Below, one piece after another: positions 24,782-34,488 of a stretch of DNA of 64,000 nt; position 1 is the first letter of the stretch, and each line of letters opens with the position of its first letter. The translations under genes and the position numbers were made by a program. The notes under the pieces are model-generated. The model worked only from the letters and a program-made list of their open reading frames with translations, searched no databases and was not told where the DNA came from. Source of the DNA: JAICYJ01 sp963737445 (GTDB taxonomy: Bacteria; Actinomycetota; Thermoleophilia; Gaiellales; JAICJC01); contig CAVTSO010000002.1 of NCBI GenBank assembly GCA_963737445.1, positions 109,130 through 173,129 of the forward strand. The letters are read 5' to 3'.

Positions 24782-25902
24782 ATGCGAGTCCTGATCACGG
24801 GTGGCGCCGGCTTCATCGGATCGCACCTGGCCGACGCCCTGCTGGCGCGCGGCCACGAGGTGCGGGCGCTCGACAACCTCGACCCCCAGGTGCACCGGGC
24901 CGGCGAGCGGCCCGCCTACCTCGATCCCCAGATCGACCTGCGCGTCGGCGACGTCCGCGACCACGAAGCCGTGGCGGCCGCGCTCGAGGGCATCGACCAC
25001 GTCGTGCACTTCGCGGCTGCGGTCGGCGTCGGCCAGTCGATGTACGAGATCGAGCGCTACACGTCGATCAACTCGATCGGCGCGGCCGTGGTGCTGGAGG
25101 AGATCTCGAAGCGCCGCGACCAGCTGGCGCGGGTGCTGGTGGCCTCGTCGATGTCGATCTACGGCGAGGGCCGCTACCGCTGCCCCGAGCACGGCCTGCT
25201 GTCGCCGCAGGTGCGAAGCGACGAGCAGCTGGACGCGCGGCGGTGGGAGCTGGCCTGCCCGGACTGCGGGCGGCCGCTGGAGCCCCTGGCCACCGGTGAG
25301 GACAAGCCGGTGCAGCCGATGTCGATCTACGCCGTGAACAAGCGCGACCACGAGGAGATGTTCCTCGCGATCGGCCGCTGCCCACCGCCTGCCCACCGTG
25401 GCCATGCGCTTCTTCAACGTCTACGGCGACCGGCAGGCCCTGTCCAACCCCTACACAGGCGTGGCCGCGATCTTCGGCGGCAGGCTGCTGAACGACAAGG
25501 CGCCGCTGGTGTTCGAGGACGGCCTCCAGAGCCGCGACTTCGTGCACGTCTCCGACATCGCCGCCGGCTGCGTGGCGGCGCTCGAGGGCGGCGGCGCCGA
25601 CCACCGCGCCGTCAACCTCGGCACCGGCGTCTCCACCTCGGTGCTCGACGTCGCCCGCGAGCTGGCCCGCGGCCTGGGCAAGGAGCACCTGCAGCCCGAG
25701 GTCGTGAACAAGTTCCGCGCCGGTGACATCCGGCACTGCTTCTCGGACATCTCGCTGGCGCGGGAGACTCCTGGGCTTCGCGCCGCGGGTCGAGTTCGCC
25801 GACGGTATGCGGGAGCTGCTGGGCTGGGTCGCGACGCAGCAGGCCACCGACTCGGTGGACGCCGCGGCCGACCGGCTGGCGGCTGCCGGCCTGACCCGGT
25901 GA
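24782..25902 (+). CDS. NAD-dependent sugar epimerase/dehydratase with Cys insertion, two frameshifts
   Basis: About 372 residues. The NAD site is VLITGGAGFIGSHLADALL (3-21). The catalytic Ser and YxxxK are SSMSIYGEG and YAVNKRDHE. Between them is an insertion with RCPEHG and ACPDCG, three Cys and a His in a zinc-ribbon-like arrangement, as found in dTDP-rhamnose 4-epimerase-like enzymes. The frame breaks at about 25379 (one extra T) and in the GGG at 25762-25764; repair yields VAMRFFNVYGDRQ and later RLLGFAPRVEF. It ends in a GTGA overlap with the next glycosyltransferase, so it probably supplies its nucleotide sugar. Confidence 0.75.
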
Positions 25903-26875
25903 GCGGTACGCCCCGACATCACGATCTCCCTGCTCAACACGAACAACCGGGCGCTGCTGCTGGGCTGCCTGGCCTCGCTCGGGGGTGCCGCGCGCGACAC
26001 CGCCCTGCAGACGATCGTGATCGACAACGCCTCCACCGACGGCAGCGCCGCCGCGGTGCGCGAGCGCGTACCCAGACGTCGAGGTGGTGGAGCGGGAGCG
26101 GCGTTACGGCTTCGGCGCCAACCACAACGAGGCGATCCGAAGAGCGCAGGGCCGCTACGTGCTGATCCTGAACGAGGACACCGTGCTGCACGAGGGCATG
26201 CTCGATCGCATGTGCAGGTTCATGGACCAGAACCGCGAGGTGGGCGCCTGTGGCCCGAAGATCCTGAACCCGGACGGCTCGCAGCAGCCGTCCGCCTTCC
26301 ACTTCCCGACGCCCGGCCGGGTGGCGCTGACGACCGTGACGCTGCAGCGGCGCGGCTGGATCCAATCGGGCGGCGACCGCATCGCCCGCGTCGACTGGGT
26401 GTGCGGCGCCGCCATCCTGGCCCGGCGCGCGGCGCTGGCAGCCGTCGGCGGCTTCGACGAGCAGCTGTTCATCTACTCGGAGGATCCCGACCTGTGCCTG
26501 CGCCTGCGCGACGCCGGCTACGCGACGGCGTACTTCCCGCAGGCCTCGCTGGTGCACCTCGAGAACGCCAGCACCGGTGGGGTGCCGGAGCGGCGGATCG
26601 CCGAGATGGAGCGCAGCCGCGCCGTCTACGCCCGCAAGCACCACGGCGCCGCGGGCGAGCTGGCCGTGCGCGGCCTCACCGCGGCCACCTTCATGGCGCG
26701 AGCGGCGGCGGCGAAGACGCTCCTGACGGTGCCCGGCGGCGAGCGGGTGAAGCGCGTCGATCCGGATGCGCCGGCCCGGTTCATGGCGCACGTGCGGGGC
26801 GCGATCCGTCCCCACGACGGCGAGGGCATCGCCGCGGCTGCGGCCGAGTTCAACGCCGAGCGCGCCGCCGGCTGA
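25899..26875 (+). CDS. Glycosyltransferase family 2 (rhamnosyltransferase-like), two frameshifts
   Basis: About 325 residues after repair. GT-A core: ITISLLNTNNRALLLGCLASL (about 6-26), VIDNASTDGSAAAVRERYP (about 38-56), LNEDTVLHEGM (DxD-like, about 90), and FIYSEDPDLCLRLRDAGY, the ED(x)DLCxR block of rhamnosyltransferases. Breaks occur in CCCC 25911-25914 and at about 26068. The GTG at 25899 overlaps the epimerase stop. The C-terminal 80 residues are helical and poorly conserved. Works with the upstream epimerase in cell-surface glycan assembly. Confidence 0.75.
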
Positions 26876-26876
26876 G

Positions 26877-28397
26877 TCAGCCGGCCGTGTCGCGTACGAA
26901 GACGACGCCGTCCGCGTCGCCGTAGATGCGGTGCCAGCCGGGCAGCGTGCGCATGCGGTCGATCACGTTCTGCCGGTAGGCGGTCGAGAGCAGCACCTCG
27001 TCGTAGCCGTCCAGCACCCGTGACCACTGCGACCGCGAGCCGTTCCCGGCCACCCAGTCGGTGTAGGCCAGCAGCTGGCGCTGGGAGTAGATCTCGTAGC
27101 GCGAGTCGAACCCGACCCGGCCGGTCAGCTCCGGATGCGTCCACAGGAGCGCCGACGCCGAGGTGTCGCCGGCCATGATCTTGGCCTGCGGATGGGCGGC
27201 CGCCCAGGCCGCCGTCGCGTCCATGGCAGGGCGCGGCGACAGCGCCTCGAACCGCGCCGCGGCGGTGGTCGCCAGCAGCAGCGAGCTGCCCACCACCCCG
27301 ATCACCGCCGCGGCCGGCACCACCCGGGCCGAGATGCGGCGGATCAGCGGGGACTCCGACGACGCGAACGTGCCGCTCATCACCTCGGCGATCAGCAGCG
27401 TGGCGGCGAACCCGAACCAGACCTGGTAGCGCACCGCGTGGATGCCGGCCACGGCCAGCGCGAAGGTCAGGCCGACCATGAACAGCGGCGGGCGGACACC
27501 GCGCCCATAGGCGAAGCCGAGCAGGCCGATCGCCGCCAGCAACACGATCACGAACTGCGTGCTGGGCCCGCCGAACGTGGCCGGGTGCCACTCGCCGACG
27601 CGGGCGGTCAGCACCGGGTTGTCGAGCACCGAGCGGTAGTAGTCGGCGGTCGTCAGCCCGTAGGGCGTCGTGAGCAGCGCCAGCGGCATGCAGGCCGCGA
27701 GCCCCAGGTACGCCGCCAGTGTGCGCCGCCGCACCGGGCGCAGGTTGTGCGCCGCAGCCCACACGCAGTAGCTGACCACGATCGGGGCGGCCAGCAGCAC
27801 CGAGCCGTGCAGGTTGGCCCACAGCAGGAACAACAGGGGCAGCGCCAGCAGTCTGCGGCTGAAGCGATGCCGGCGGTCGTCCTCCAGCAGGATCACCATC
27901 ATCAGCACGAACAGCGGATAGGCGAAGCTCTGAGTGCGCATCACGGTGTTCAGCTCGCAGACTGCGTACGCCACCGCCACCCAGATCAGCGTGCGCACGG
28001 TGGAGCTGCCGCGGTGCAGCATGTAGGCGGCCAGCACGCCGAAGGCCAGCGCGATGCTGAACGCCGAGACCGCGCCCACGCCCGGGTACCCGCCCATGCG
28101 GTAGGCCTCGTAGTAGAGCCACTGGCCCAGCCACTGCTGGTCGATCCAGGGGCGCCCGTGCGCGGCCCACGTCAGCACCTCGGTGTGGGGCACGCCATGC
28201 TGGGCGATCTCACGGCCGGCCGCGAGGCTCGCGAACGTGTCCAGCATCAACAGCCGCGAGGTGGTGCAGGCGACGGCGGTGAACACGAGCGCCGCCAGCG
28301 ACACGGCCCAGATCACCGATGACCCGGTCAGCCCGCGCGCGGCCGCGGCCGCTCGATCGCGGCCCGGGGCGCGGACGGCCTCGCTGAGAACCTGCAT
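26877..28397 (-). CDS. Multi-TM glycosyltransferase-like protein (GT-C type)
   Basis: 506 residues, about 10-11 TM helices (25-420), then a soluble tail of some 120 residues. The first extracellular loop reads FASLAAGREIAQHGVPHTEVLTWAAHGRPWIDQQWLGQ-like sequence, a pattern common in bacterial membrane proteins related to dolichyl-phosphate-mannose mannosyltransferases. The final domain (AWAAAHPQAKIMAGDTSASALLW) is common to this actinobacterial family. It faces the GT2 gene tail-to-tail. Substrate unknown. Confidence 0.6.
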   Translation of the reverse strand: MQVLSEAVRAPGRDRAAAAARGLTGSSVIWAVSLAALVFTAVACTTSRLLMLDTFASLAAGREIAQHGVPHTEVLTWAAHGRPWIDQQWLGQWLYYEAYRMGGYPGVGAVSAFSIALAFGVLAAYMLHRGSSTVRTLIWVAVAYAVCELNTVMRTQSFAYPLFVLMMVILLEDDRRHRFSRRLLALPLLFLLWANLHGSVLLAAPIVVSYCVWAAAHNLRPVRRRTLAAYLGLAACMPLALLTTPYGLTTADYYRSVLDNPVLTARVGEWHPATFGGPSTQFVIVLLAAIGLLGFAYGRGVRPPLFMVGLTFALAVAGIHAVRYQVWFGFAATLLIAEVMSGTFASSESPLIRRISARVVPAAAVIGVVGSSLLLATTAAARFEALSPRPAMDATAAWAAAHPQAKIMAGDTSASALLWTHPELTGRVGFDSRYEIYSQRQLLAYTDWVAGNGSRSQWSRVLDGYDEVLLSTAYRQNVIDRMRTLPGWHRIYGDADGVVFVRDTAG

Positions 28398-28430
28398 CGA
28401 GCCGGGTATCGGCAGAACCCGGCGCGAGTG

Positions 28431-29834
28431 TTAGACGGGCCGGTCGGCCACCACCAGCAGCGTCTCGAGCGTGGGATCCGAGCAGTACGCGACCCGCGTG
28501 CCGGCCGCCGCCTCGCGCTGCAGCGCCACCAGGATCTCCTCGGTGATCAGCTCGCCCGGCGCCAGCGCCGGGATGCCGGGCGGGTAGGGCGCGGCCGTCT
28601 CGGCCGCCACCCGGCCCACCGCGCGCCCGGCGGGGACGCGCTCGCGCGGCGCGAAGAAGGCCTCGCGCGGGCTGATCGCGGCCACCGGCTGCAGCGACCA
28701 GACGCTGGATGCGGCCAGCGGCCGGCCCGCTCCCCTCCGCAGCGCGATCGACCGTTCCAGTGCCTCCACCAGCCGTGCCACCGTGGCCGGCGTGTCCGCC
28801 AGCGTCACGATCGGCACCAGCGTGTCACGGTCGGCCATCTCCAGCCGCAGGCCGTCGACCAGCAGGTCGGCCTCGACCCGGAACCCGTCGGCGCCGGTGC
28901 CGGCGAGCCCCAGCACCAGCTTCACCGGATCGGATGCCTCGGAAACGTGCAGGCCGTCGATCCGGCGCAGCCGGGCGCGGGCATCGGCCACCAGCGCGAT
29001 CGCCTGCTCCAGCAGCTGCCCGCCGCGGTCCTCGATCAGCTGCCGGGCGCGGTCGGTCGACGCCAGGATTGCGGCGGACGGGCTGGTCGTGTGCAGCAGC
29101 TCGAACGACTCCTCGACGCGGGCCAGATCGAGCAGGCCGCCGCGGGCCAGCACCACCGAACCCTGGGTGAAGGCCGTCAGCGTCTTGTGCGTCGAGGTGA
29201 CCATGGCATCGGCGCCCCGGGCGATGGCCTGCTGAGGCAGCCCCGGGTGGAAGCCGAGGTGCGCGCCCCAGGCCTGGTCGACGATCAGCGGCACCGCGGC
29301 CTCGTGCGCGACGGCGGCGATCGCCTCCAGGTCGGACAGCATGCCCACGTAGCTGGGCTCGACCAGGAACACCGCCCGCAGATCCGGGTGGTCGCGCAGC
29401 GCAGCGGCCACCGCGCCGGCCGGCACCTGCGTGGCAAGACCCGTCTGTGGGTCGACCTCGGGTCGTACCCAGACCGGCTCCAGGCCGGCCAGCACCAGCC
29501 CGCCGAACATCGACTTGTGCAGCGTCCGGGCGACGGCCACGCGGTCGCCCGGCCGCGCCGCCGCCAGTGCCAGCGACTGGTTGCCGTGCGTCGATCCGGC
29601 CACCGAGAACCGGCACAGGTCGGCGCCCCACAGCCGTGCCGCTAGGCGCTCCGCCCTACCCAGCACGTCGCCGCCCAAGCGCGAGTCGTCGGCGCCCGAG
29701 ACCAGCGGCAGGTCGAGCATCAGCAGCGGGTCGGCGATGCCCGACGCGCGCTTGTGCCCGGGCACGGTGAAGGTGGTGCCGGGGTCGGCCAGGAACGCGT
29801 CGACCGCGTCCGCCAGTGGGGCGTCCGATGGCAT
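28431..29834 (-). CDS. Orn/Lys/Arg decarboxylase-family PLP enzyme
   Basis: 467 residues, the short form lacking the N-terminal wing domain. The N-terminus has FTVPGHKRASG. The PLP sites are SVAGSTHGNQSLALA (about 78), VDQAWGAHLGFHP (about 188) and TSTHKTLTAFTQGSVV with the Schiff-base Lys (about 217). The C-terminal PYPPGIPALAPGELI is characteristic. The family decarboxylates Lys, Arg or Orn to polyamine precursors; which one is not decidable here. ATG chosen from the -10 box 9 nt upstream. Confidence 0.88.
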   Translation of the reverse strand: MPSDAPLADAVDAFLADPGTTFTVPGHKRASGIADPLLMLDLPLVSGADDSRLGGDVLGRAERLAARLWGADLCRFSVAGSTHGNQSLALAAARPGDRVAVARTLHKSMFGGLVLAGLEPVWVRPEVDPQTGLATQVPAGAVAAALRDHPDLRAVFLVEPSYVGMLSDLEAIAAVAHEAAVPLIVDQAWGAHLGFHPGLPQQAIARGADAMVTSTHKTLTAFTQGSVVLARGGLLDLARVEESFELLHTTSPSAAILASTDRARQLIEDRGGQLLEQAIALVADARARLRRIDGLHVSEASDPVKLVLGLAGTGADGFRVEADLLVDGLRLEMADRDTLVPIVTLADTPATVARLVEALERSIALRRGAGRPLAASSVWSLQPVAAISPREAFFAPRERVPAGRAVGRVAAETAAPYPPGIPALAPGELITEEILVALQREAAAGTRVAYCSDPTLETLLVVADRPV

Positions 29835-29843
29835 CGGCGCGGG

Positions 29844-29849
29844 AGGATA
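29844..29849 (-). promoter_or_regulatory. -10 box TATCCT
   Basis: TATCCT on the minus strand lies 9 nt before the decarboxylase ATG, in the 27-nt gap after the PilZ gene. Confidence 0.45.
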
Positions 29850-29861
29850 CCGGCAGGCGGG

Positions 29862-30533
29862 TCAGGCCGAGCGGCGGAAGCGCTGGTCGACGGTGCCGGT
29901 GTGAGGCGCCTCCGCCGTCAGCGCCGAGATGAGGCGGCGATCGTCCTCGTTGATATGCAGGATCTCGCAGCCCACCCGCTGGCGGCCGTAGTGCGAGGGG
30001 GAGGTCTGCAGGGCGCGCGCCTGCAGGCGCAGCAGCTGCCCGCGGATGGTCACCATCATGGCGAAGAAGTCGCCGGTGTGGAAGCTGCGATCGGTGACGA
30101 AGGCGACGCCGGTCGCCGACAGGTCGGCCAGGCGCACGTCGAACTCCTCGCCCTCTGCGATCCTGCGTGCGCCCAGCACGTGCATCAGCGCCAGCTCCTC
30201 GACGGCGGCGCGCGGCGTGGTGCGCTCGCTCTCGCGCCGCAGCACGTCCTGGACCAGCAGCCGCACGCCGATCGTCGAATCCGTCTGGTGCAGGGTTTCG
30301 GCCACGGTCAGGGAGATGTCATAGCCGCCGCCGCTGATCTCGTTGGTGCGCACCAGCAGGTCGAGCTGGTCGCGCAGCTGTGGCCGCGGCGCGTCCGCAA
30401 TGATGTAGACGCCGTCCTGCGAGCGCAGCTCGAGCAGCACCACGCCGCCGCGGGCGGAGAACGCCTCGACCTTCGGCGTGGGTAGTTGCGACAGGATGCT
30501 GACGGCCAGGTCTGCGAGCTTTGTGTCGTTCAT
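29862..30533 (-). CDS. PilZ-domain protein, probable c-di-GMP receptor
   Basis: 223 residues. An N-terminal YcgR-like domain (about 1-95) precedes the PilZ domain, which has an Arg-rich RRESERTTPR (RxxxR) near 110 and the DLSATGVAF box near 150, followed by GCEILHI. Both parts of the c-di-GMP site are present. Such proteins couple c-di-GMP to motility or polysaccharide secretion; with several glycan loci nearby, exopolysaccharide control is plausible. A broken GGDEF gene lies at 44.6 kb. Confidence 0.75.
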   Translation of the reverse strand: MNDTKLADLAVSILSQLPTPKVEAFSARGGVVLLELRSQDGVYIIADAPRPQLRDQLDLLVRTNEISGGGYDISLTVAETLHQTDSTIGVRLLVQDVLRRESERTTPRAAVEELALMHVLGARRIAEGEEFDVRLADLSATGVAFVTDRSFHTGDFFAMMVTIRGQLLRLQARALQTSPSHYGRQRVGCEILHINEDDRRLISALTAEAPHTGTVDQRFRRSA

Positions 30534-30636
30534 CTGAGCTGACTGGGGATCATCTGTGGTTCGTCATCGGCGAAAACCGCGAGAGGCTTAGTGATATGGA
30601 CGGAGTGCGCGTTCCGCCGGCCACAGGGCGGTTCCT

Positions 30637-31105
30637 TCAGCCGGTGATCGTGAAGGCGTAGATGTGGCGGCTGTTGTCGCTCGCGTACAGCCTGCCGTCG
30701 GGTCCGAACGCGAGGTAGTTGCTGCCTCCGTGGTGTAGCCGCCGCGGGCAGTGTGGCGGTCGTTGCAACCACCTGGCAGGTGCCGGAGACCGGGTCCCAG
30801 CGCACGATGCGCTTGTTGCCGACGTCACCGATGTAGAGCCAGGTGCGGGTCGGATCCCAGGTGATGCCCCGCTGGCCTGGCCCGCGTTGAGGGCGCAGGT
30901 TGGCGGAAGCGTTGTCCCAGTCGAGTGTGGCGGTGATGGTGCCGACCGCGCTGATCGTGATCTTGTGCGACTTGAAGGCGGTGCCGGCCTTGTCCACCGT
31001 GCCGTTCAGGACGGTCGTGTTGCCCCACGCGCTCGACGCCGCAACCAGCGTCGAGCACAACACCAGTGCCAGCAGCGTGCCCCCCGTGCGGATACCCCTA
31101 GTCAT
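30637..31105 (-). pseudogene. Frameshifted secreted NHL-like protein
   Basis: The ATG at 31105 begins a clear signal peptide (TGGTLLALVLCSTLVAASSAWG). An extracytoplasmic strand region follows (KITISAVGTITATLDWDNASANL), then after apparently scrambled sequence an NHL-like stretch (GITWDPTRTWLYIGDVGNKRIVRWD). A frame change near 30735 leads to YLAFGPDGRLYASDNSRHIYAFTITG and the stop. At about 155 residues it is far too short for a propeller, so it is either a deletion remnant or a small accessory to the 590-residue NHL protein, whose stop it overlaps by 8 nt. The 100 nt beyond its end (30534-30636) show no gene. Confidence 0.55.
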
Positions 31106-32870
31106 TCAGCGTGAACGCTTCGATCCGGTCGTTGTACTCGTCTGCGACGTACAGGACGCCGTTCCAGATCTCGAGGTGGGTCGGGTGGTTGAACGTCCCG
31201 TGCCCGGTGCCGGTGGCCCCGCCGGTGGCACCAAGCGTCTGCAGCTTGACGCCGCCGGGCGAGAACTCGACCAGACGGTTCGAGGCCGTGTCCGCCACCC
31301 AGATGTTGCCGCTGCCGGCAACCGCGATCCCCTGGGGGTTGTGCAGCCCGCCGAAACTGGTGATGACGTTCCCGGTCGAGGCGTCGAGCTCCACGACCGA
31401 GTTGCCGTTGCTGTCGGCCACGTACACCAGGCCGCCGGCCACGGTCACGTCGCGGGGGTTGTGCAGAGTGTCGTTGCTCCACTCGACCGTCAGGCCGGTG
31501 CCGTCGATGCGTTCGACGCGGTTGTTGAACGTGTCGGCCACGACCACATCGGAGCCGACCGATGCGATCCCGAACGGCCAGTGCAGGGAGTCGGAGTCGC
31601 TCCCGAGGTGGCCGAACACGCGGCCGGTGGGGGTGCCGTCGGTGCTGAACTGGGTGAGCCTGTTGTTCTTGGTGTCGGCCACCCAGACCGTGTTGGTCGC
31701 GGTGTTCAACGTCACGTCGCGGGGCCAGTTGAAGCCGGTCAGGTCGGCCTTCTCCCAGCCGCGCGCGCCCCACGCCTGCTCGAACGCGCCGGTGGCCGTG
31801 GCGAACCGCTCCATGCGCTGGTTGACGGTGTCGGCCACGTACACGTGGGTTCCGACGGCCAGCCCGGAGGGCTCGTTGAAGCCGCCCACCGCCGGGTGGT
31901 TGTGGCCCCACCGCTGCACGACGGCGCCGCTGTGCTGGAAGCTGGTGACGTGGTTGCCCCACAGGTCGGCGCCGTAGACCTTGGGACTGCTGCCGCCTCC
32001 CACCGCGACCCTCCGGAGCTGCGTGAACTGGCCTCGCCTGCCCCACTTGGCCACGTATCGGCCCTTCCTCGTGAACTCCTGGATCCGCTCGTTGTTCGAG
32101 TCGGCTACGTACACGTGATCGGTCGCGTCAACGGCGACGCCGTACGGCCGGGCGAACTGCCCGTTGGCGGCACCCTTGGTGCCCCAGTTGCGCAGCCACT
32201 TGCCGCCGGGGCCGAACTTGGCCATGCGGTCGTTCGCGAAGTCGGCGACGTAGATGTCGCCGTGTGAGTCGGTGTCCGCATCGCGCGGCTCGTCCAGCTG
32301 GCCGTTGCGCTTGCCCAGCGGCGCCGCGATCTGGCTGACGAGCTCGCCGGAGGTCGTCCACTCGGCGACCGTGTTGGCGTCGTCGTCGGCGGTCAGGATC
32401 ACCGTGCCGCCGTGCCCATTGGGGCCGGCGCCGATGCCGATCACCGACTGGAACTGGTGCGGCCAGGTCGCGATCCAGGCGCCGGTCTTGGCGTTCAGCA
32501 CCTGCACCCGGTTGTAGCCTGTGTCGGCAACGTAGAGGCGGCCGTTGTGGCAGGCGACGTCTCTGGGGTTGTTGAAGCTTCCCGGCTGCTTGGGCCCGCG
32601 CGTCCCCACCCGCCATCGGAGCGTGCCGTCGGCGCGGTAGGCGGCGACCTGATCGTTGCCGGTGTCGGCGATGTAGACGGTGCCCTTGTGCGTGTCGACG
32701 CCGGACGGGTACATCGTGGCGTGCGCTGGGCCGCCGATTGTCGTCAGGTGGGTGGGTGCCGGCGGTGGCGTGACCGCCGCCGACACCGGCAGCGGCGATG
32801 CCGCGACCAGACCGAATGACACAGCGAGCAGCGGTGCGACGCAGCGTTTTACCCCAGGCGGATGCAGCAA
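31098..32870 (-). CDS. Secreted NHL-repeat beta-propeller protein
   Basis: 590 residues. Signal peptide at 10-32 (Ala-rich with cleavage near SAA-V). About eleven NHL repeats follow at roughly 48-residue spacing, each with a V/I-Y-V-A-D-x-x-N-x-R core (YVADTGYNRV, YVADSNNERI, WVADTKNNRL, VVADTFNNRV). No catalytic domain is attached, so it is probably a binding protein outside the cell. TTG at 32870 is chosen because GGGGG lies 7 nt upstream and the signal peptide begins there. The 208 nt upstream to 33078 hold its promoter region and no gene. Confidence 0.8.
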   Translation of the reverse strand: MLHPPGVKRCVAPLLAVSFGLVAASPLPVSAAVTPPPAPTHLTTIGGPAHATMYPSGVDTHKGTVYIADTGNDQVAAYRADGTLRWRVGTRGPKQPGSFNNPRDVACHNGRLYVADTGYNRVQVLNAKTGAWIATWPHQFQSVIGIGAGPNGHGGTVILTADDDANTVAEWTTSGELVSQIAAPLGKRNGQLDEPRDADTDSHGDIYVADFANDRMAKFGPGGKWLRNWGTKGAANGQFARPYGVAVDATDHVYVADSNNERIQEFTRKGRYVAKWGRRGQFTQLRRVAVGGGSSPKVYGADLWGNHVTSFQHSGAVVQRWGHNHPAVGGFNEPSGLAVGTHVYVADTVNQRMERFATATGAFEQAWGARGWEKADLTGFNWPRDVTLNTATNTVWVADTKNNRLTQFSTDGTPTGRVFGHLGSDSDSLHWPFGIASVGSDVVVADTFNNRVERIDGTGLTVEWSNDTLHNPRDVTVAGGLVYVADSNGNSVVELDASTGNVITSFGGLHNPQGIAVAGSGNIWVADTASNRLVEFSPGGVKLQTLGATGGATGTGHGTFNHPTHLEIWNGVLYVADEYNDRIEAFTLND

Positions 32871-33078
32871 GTGTTGCCCCCTCTACGCAAGTACCGGGGC
32901 TCTGTGCCCACCCCGCCGATCTCAGCAATGTACATGCCGTTGACACCGTTATCCAGCTCTGACAGTGATGCCTCGCACGCTCGGTGAGCCTCCCTGCCGA
33001 GCGAACGTTCCTCGCGGCCATGCCCGCCACGACGAGACCAGGCAGACGTTACCCGTTGCACCGTACACACGCCACCGG

Positions 33079-33705
33079 TCACGGCACGAACGTGTGCTCG
33101 CCCGCCGTGACGGCGATCCCGAGCCGGCTCTGCCTCGGCGGCAGCGGACACGTCCAGCGCGGGTCGTAGGCGCATGAGGGGTTGTAGGCGAAGTTGAAGT
33201 CGAGCACCAGCCGCCCGTCCTGCCCGCCCAGGTCGGCGCCCTTGAGGGTGTCCAGCAGGTAGCGGCCGCCCCCGTAGCTGTCGCGCCCGCTGGTGAGGTC
33301 GGCGAACGGGAGGAACAGCCCGCCGCCGTAGCCCTCCAGCCAGTACAGCGGCAGCGATTGCTCGCCGGACAGCTCGAACTCCACGGCCCCGAACTGGCGG
33401 AACCGGATCCGCTCGCCCGTGCTGGAGTCGATCTCTCGGACAGCCGGCTCGGTCGCCACCACGGTGCTGGTGACGCGGAACGCCGGGTCGTATGGGAAGA
33501 AGCGAAGCGCCTCGAACCCGCCCACGGCGTCTGCGCCGAGCGGCGTCTGCGGGTGGGTGGCGAACAGGCGGTCGCGCCCCGCACGCCACTCGCGCCACGC
33601 CGCCTCCGGCTCCAACTCACGGACGCGCCGGTAGAGCGCGAACACCTCGCGCTTCCAGCTGAGCAGGTCGAGCTCCGCGATCGCGGTGTCGGCAGGCGAG
33701 CGCAT
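33079..33705 (-). CDS. DUF1684-family protein
   Basis: 208 residues. Family features are the N-terminal WREWRAGRDRLFATHPQTPL, the central RYLLDTLKGADL, then DFNFAYNPSCAYDPRWTCPLPP and a short hydrophobic end (LGIAVTAGE). The conserved NPSCAYDPRWTCPLP block is the family hallmark. Function is not established; the compact beta-rich fold has been likened to small-molecule binding domains. No operon partner: a hairpin separates it from the RDD gene upstream. Confidence 0.8.
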   Translation of the reverse strand: MRSPADTAIAELDLLSWKREVFALYRRVRELEPEAAWREWRAGRDRLFATHPQTPLGADAVGGFEALRFFPYDPAFRVTSTVVATEPAVREIDSSTGERIRFRQFGAVEFELSGEQSLPLYWLEGYGGGLFLPFADLTSGRDSYGGGRYLLDTLKGADLGGQDGRLVLDFNFAYNPSCAYDPRWTCPLPPRQSRLGIAVTAGEHTFVP

Positions 33706-33737
33706 GGTCAGGGTACGGAAGTCTGCTCGCTACCGGA

Positions 33738-33760
33738 TGTCGGCGCAAAGCGGACGCCGA
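33738..33760 (-). terminator. Hairpin after RDD gene
   Basis: GTCGGCG (33738-33744) pairs with CGCCGAC (33754-33760), a 7-bp stem and 9-nt loop, starting 13 nt beyond the RDD stop on the minus strand. Confidence 0.5.
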
Positions 33761-33773
33761 CCCAAGCGGTGGC

Positions 33774-34382
33774 TCAGGCCTTGACGACGTGCGTGTGGGC
33801 GATCATGTCGTGCGGGGCGCGGTTGGAGCTGTCCCAGAGCGGCCACAGGTACCAGACGAACGAGGCGAAACTGCCCACGATCGGCACGAAGCCGAGTGCG
33901 GTCAGGATCACGAGCTTGGCCACCACCTCGCGCAGCAGCGCGGTGCCGAGGTCGACCGGCGCGCCGCTGTCGCGGAGGACCCGGATCGACAGGGCCTGCT
34001 TGCCCCAGGTCTGCCCGTTGTGGCGGCCCTTCCGGCGCAGCAGCAGCGGCGCATAGAGCAGGGCCGACGCCAGGTAGGCCAGACCGGCGATCACCGCGAT
34101 CACCTTCATCTCGTGGGAGAGCGTGTAGGTGGCGTGCCCGGTGACCGTGGTCTGCACATGCAGGCCGCCGCCGGCTGCGACGGCGAGCGTGAGCCCCAGC
34201 GTCGGTGCGTTCAGCACCATCACGATCAGGCCGTCCAGCAGCGTCGCGCCAACCCTCGGCCACCAGCCGGACAGGTTGGCGTGGATGGGAGCAGCCGGGT
34301 TGAGCGATCCGCCGCAGCCCGGGCAGTAGTTGACGTCGGCGACCGCCGGCCGTGCCAGGCCGCAGCCGGGGCAGTAGTTCAT
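33774..34382 (-). CDS. RDD-family membrane protein with N-terminal zinc ribbon
   Basis: 202 residues. Two CxxC pairs at the N-terminus (MNYCPGCGLARP and NYCPGCGGSL) form a zinc ribbon. The RDD domain has GWWPRVGATLLDGLIV (Arg and Asp-Asp positions), LRRKGRHNGQTWGKQALSIRV and three to four TM helices. RDD proteins are small membrane proteins with proposed ion-transport or scaffold roles. I start at the ATG at 34382 where the ribbon begins; the longer frame adds unrelated sequence. Confidence 0.8.
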   Translation of the reverse strand: MNYCPGCGLARPAVADVNYCPGCGGSLNPAAPIHANLSGWWPRVGATLLDGLIVMVLNAPTLGLTLAVAAGGGLHVQTTVTGHATYTLSHEMKVIAVIAGLAYLASALLYAPLLLRRKGRHNGQTWGKQALSIRVLRDSGAPVDLGTALLREVVAKLVILTALGFVPIVGSFASFVWYLWPLWDSSNRAPHDMIAHTHVVKA

Positions 34383-34488
34383 GCACTCACTGCTAGCGGG
34401 CGATCGAGCGAATGTCCACCCGCCGATCGGCGAGCCGGGCCTGTTCCTGAGACAATCGGCCGGTCGCGCGCACGGAGGTGCGCGGCAC

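Noticed and set aside
23762..25726. A single 654-codon plus-strand frame spanning the GNAT and epimerase genes
   Set aside because: It arises because a one-base indel removes the GNAT stop from frame; the parts belong to two genes with separate promoters.
25375..26070. Programmed frameshifting in the epimerase or GT2 gene
   Set aside because: No slippery heptamer with a downstream structure is evident, and similar single-base breaks are scattered through unrelated genes.
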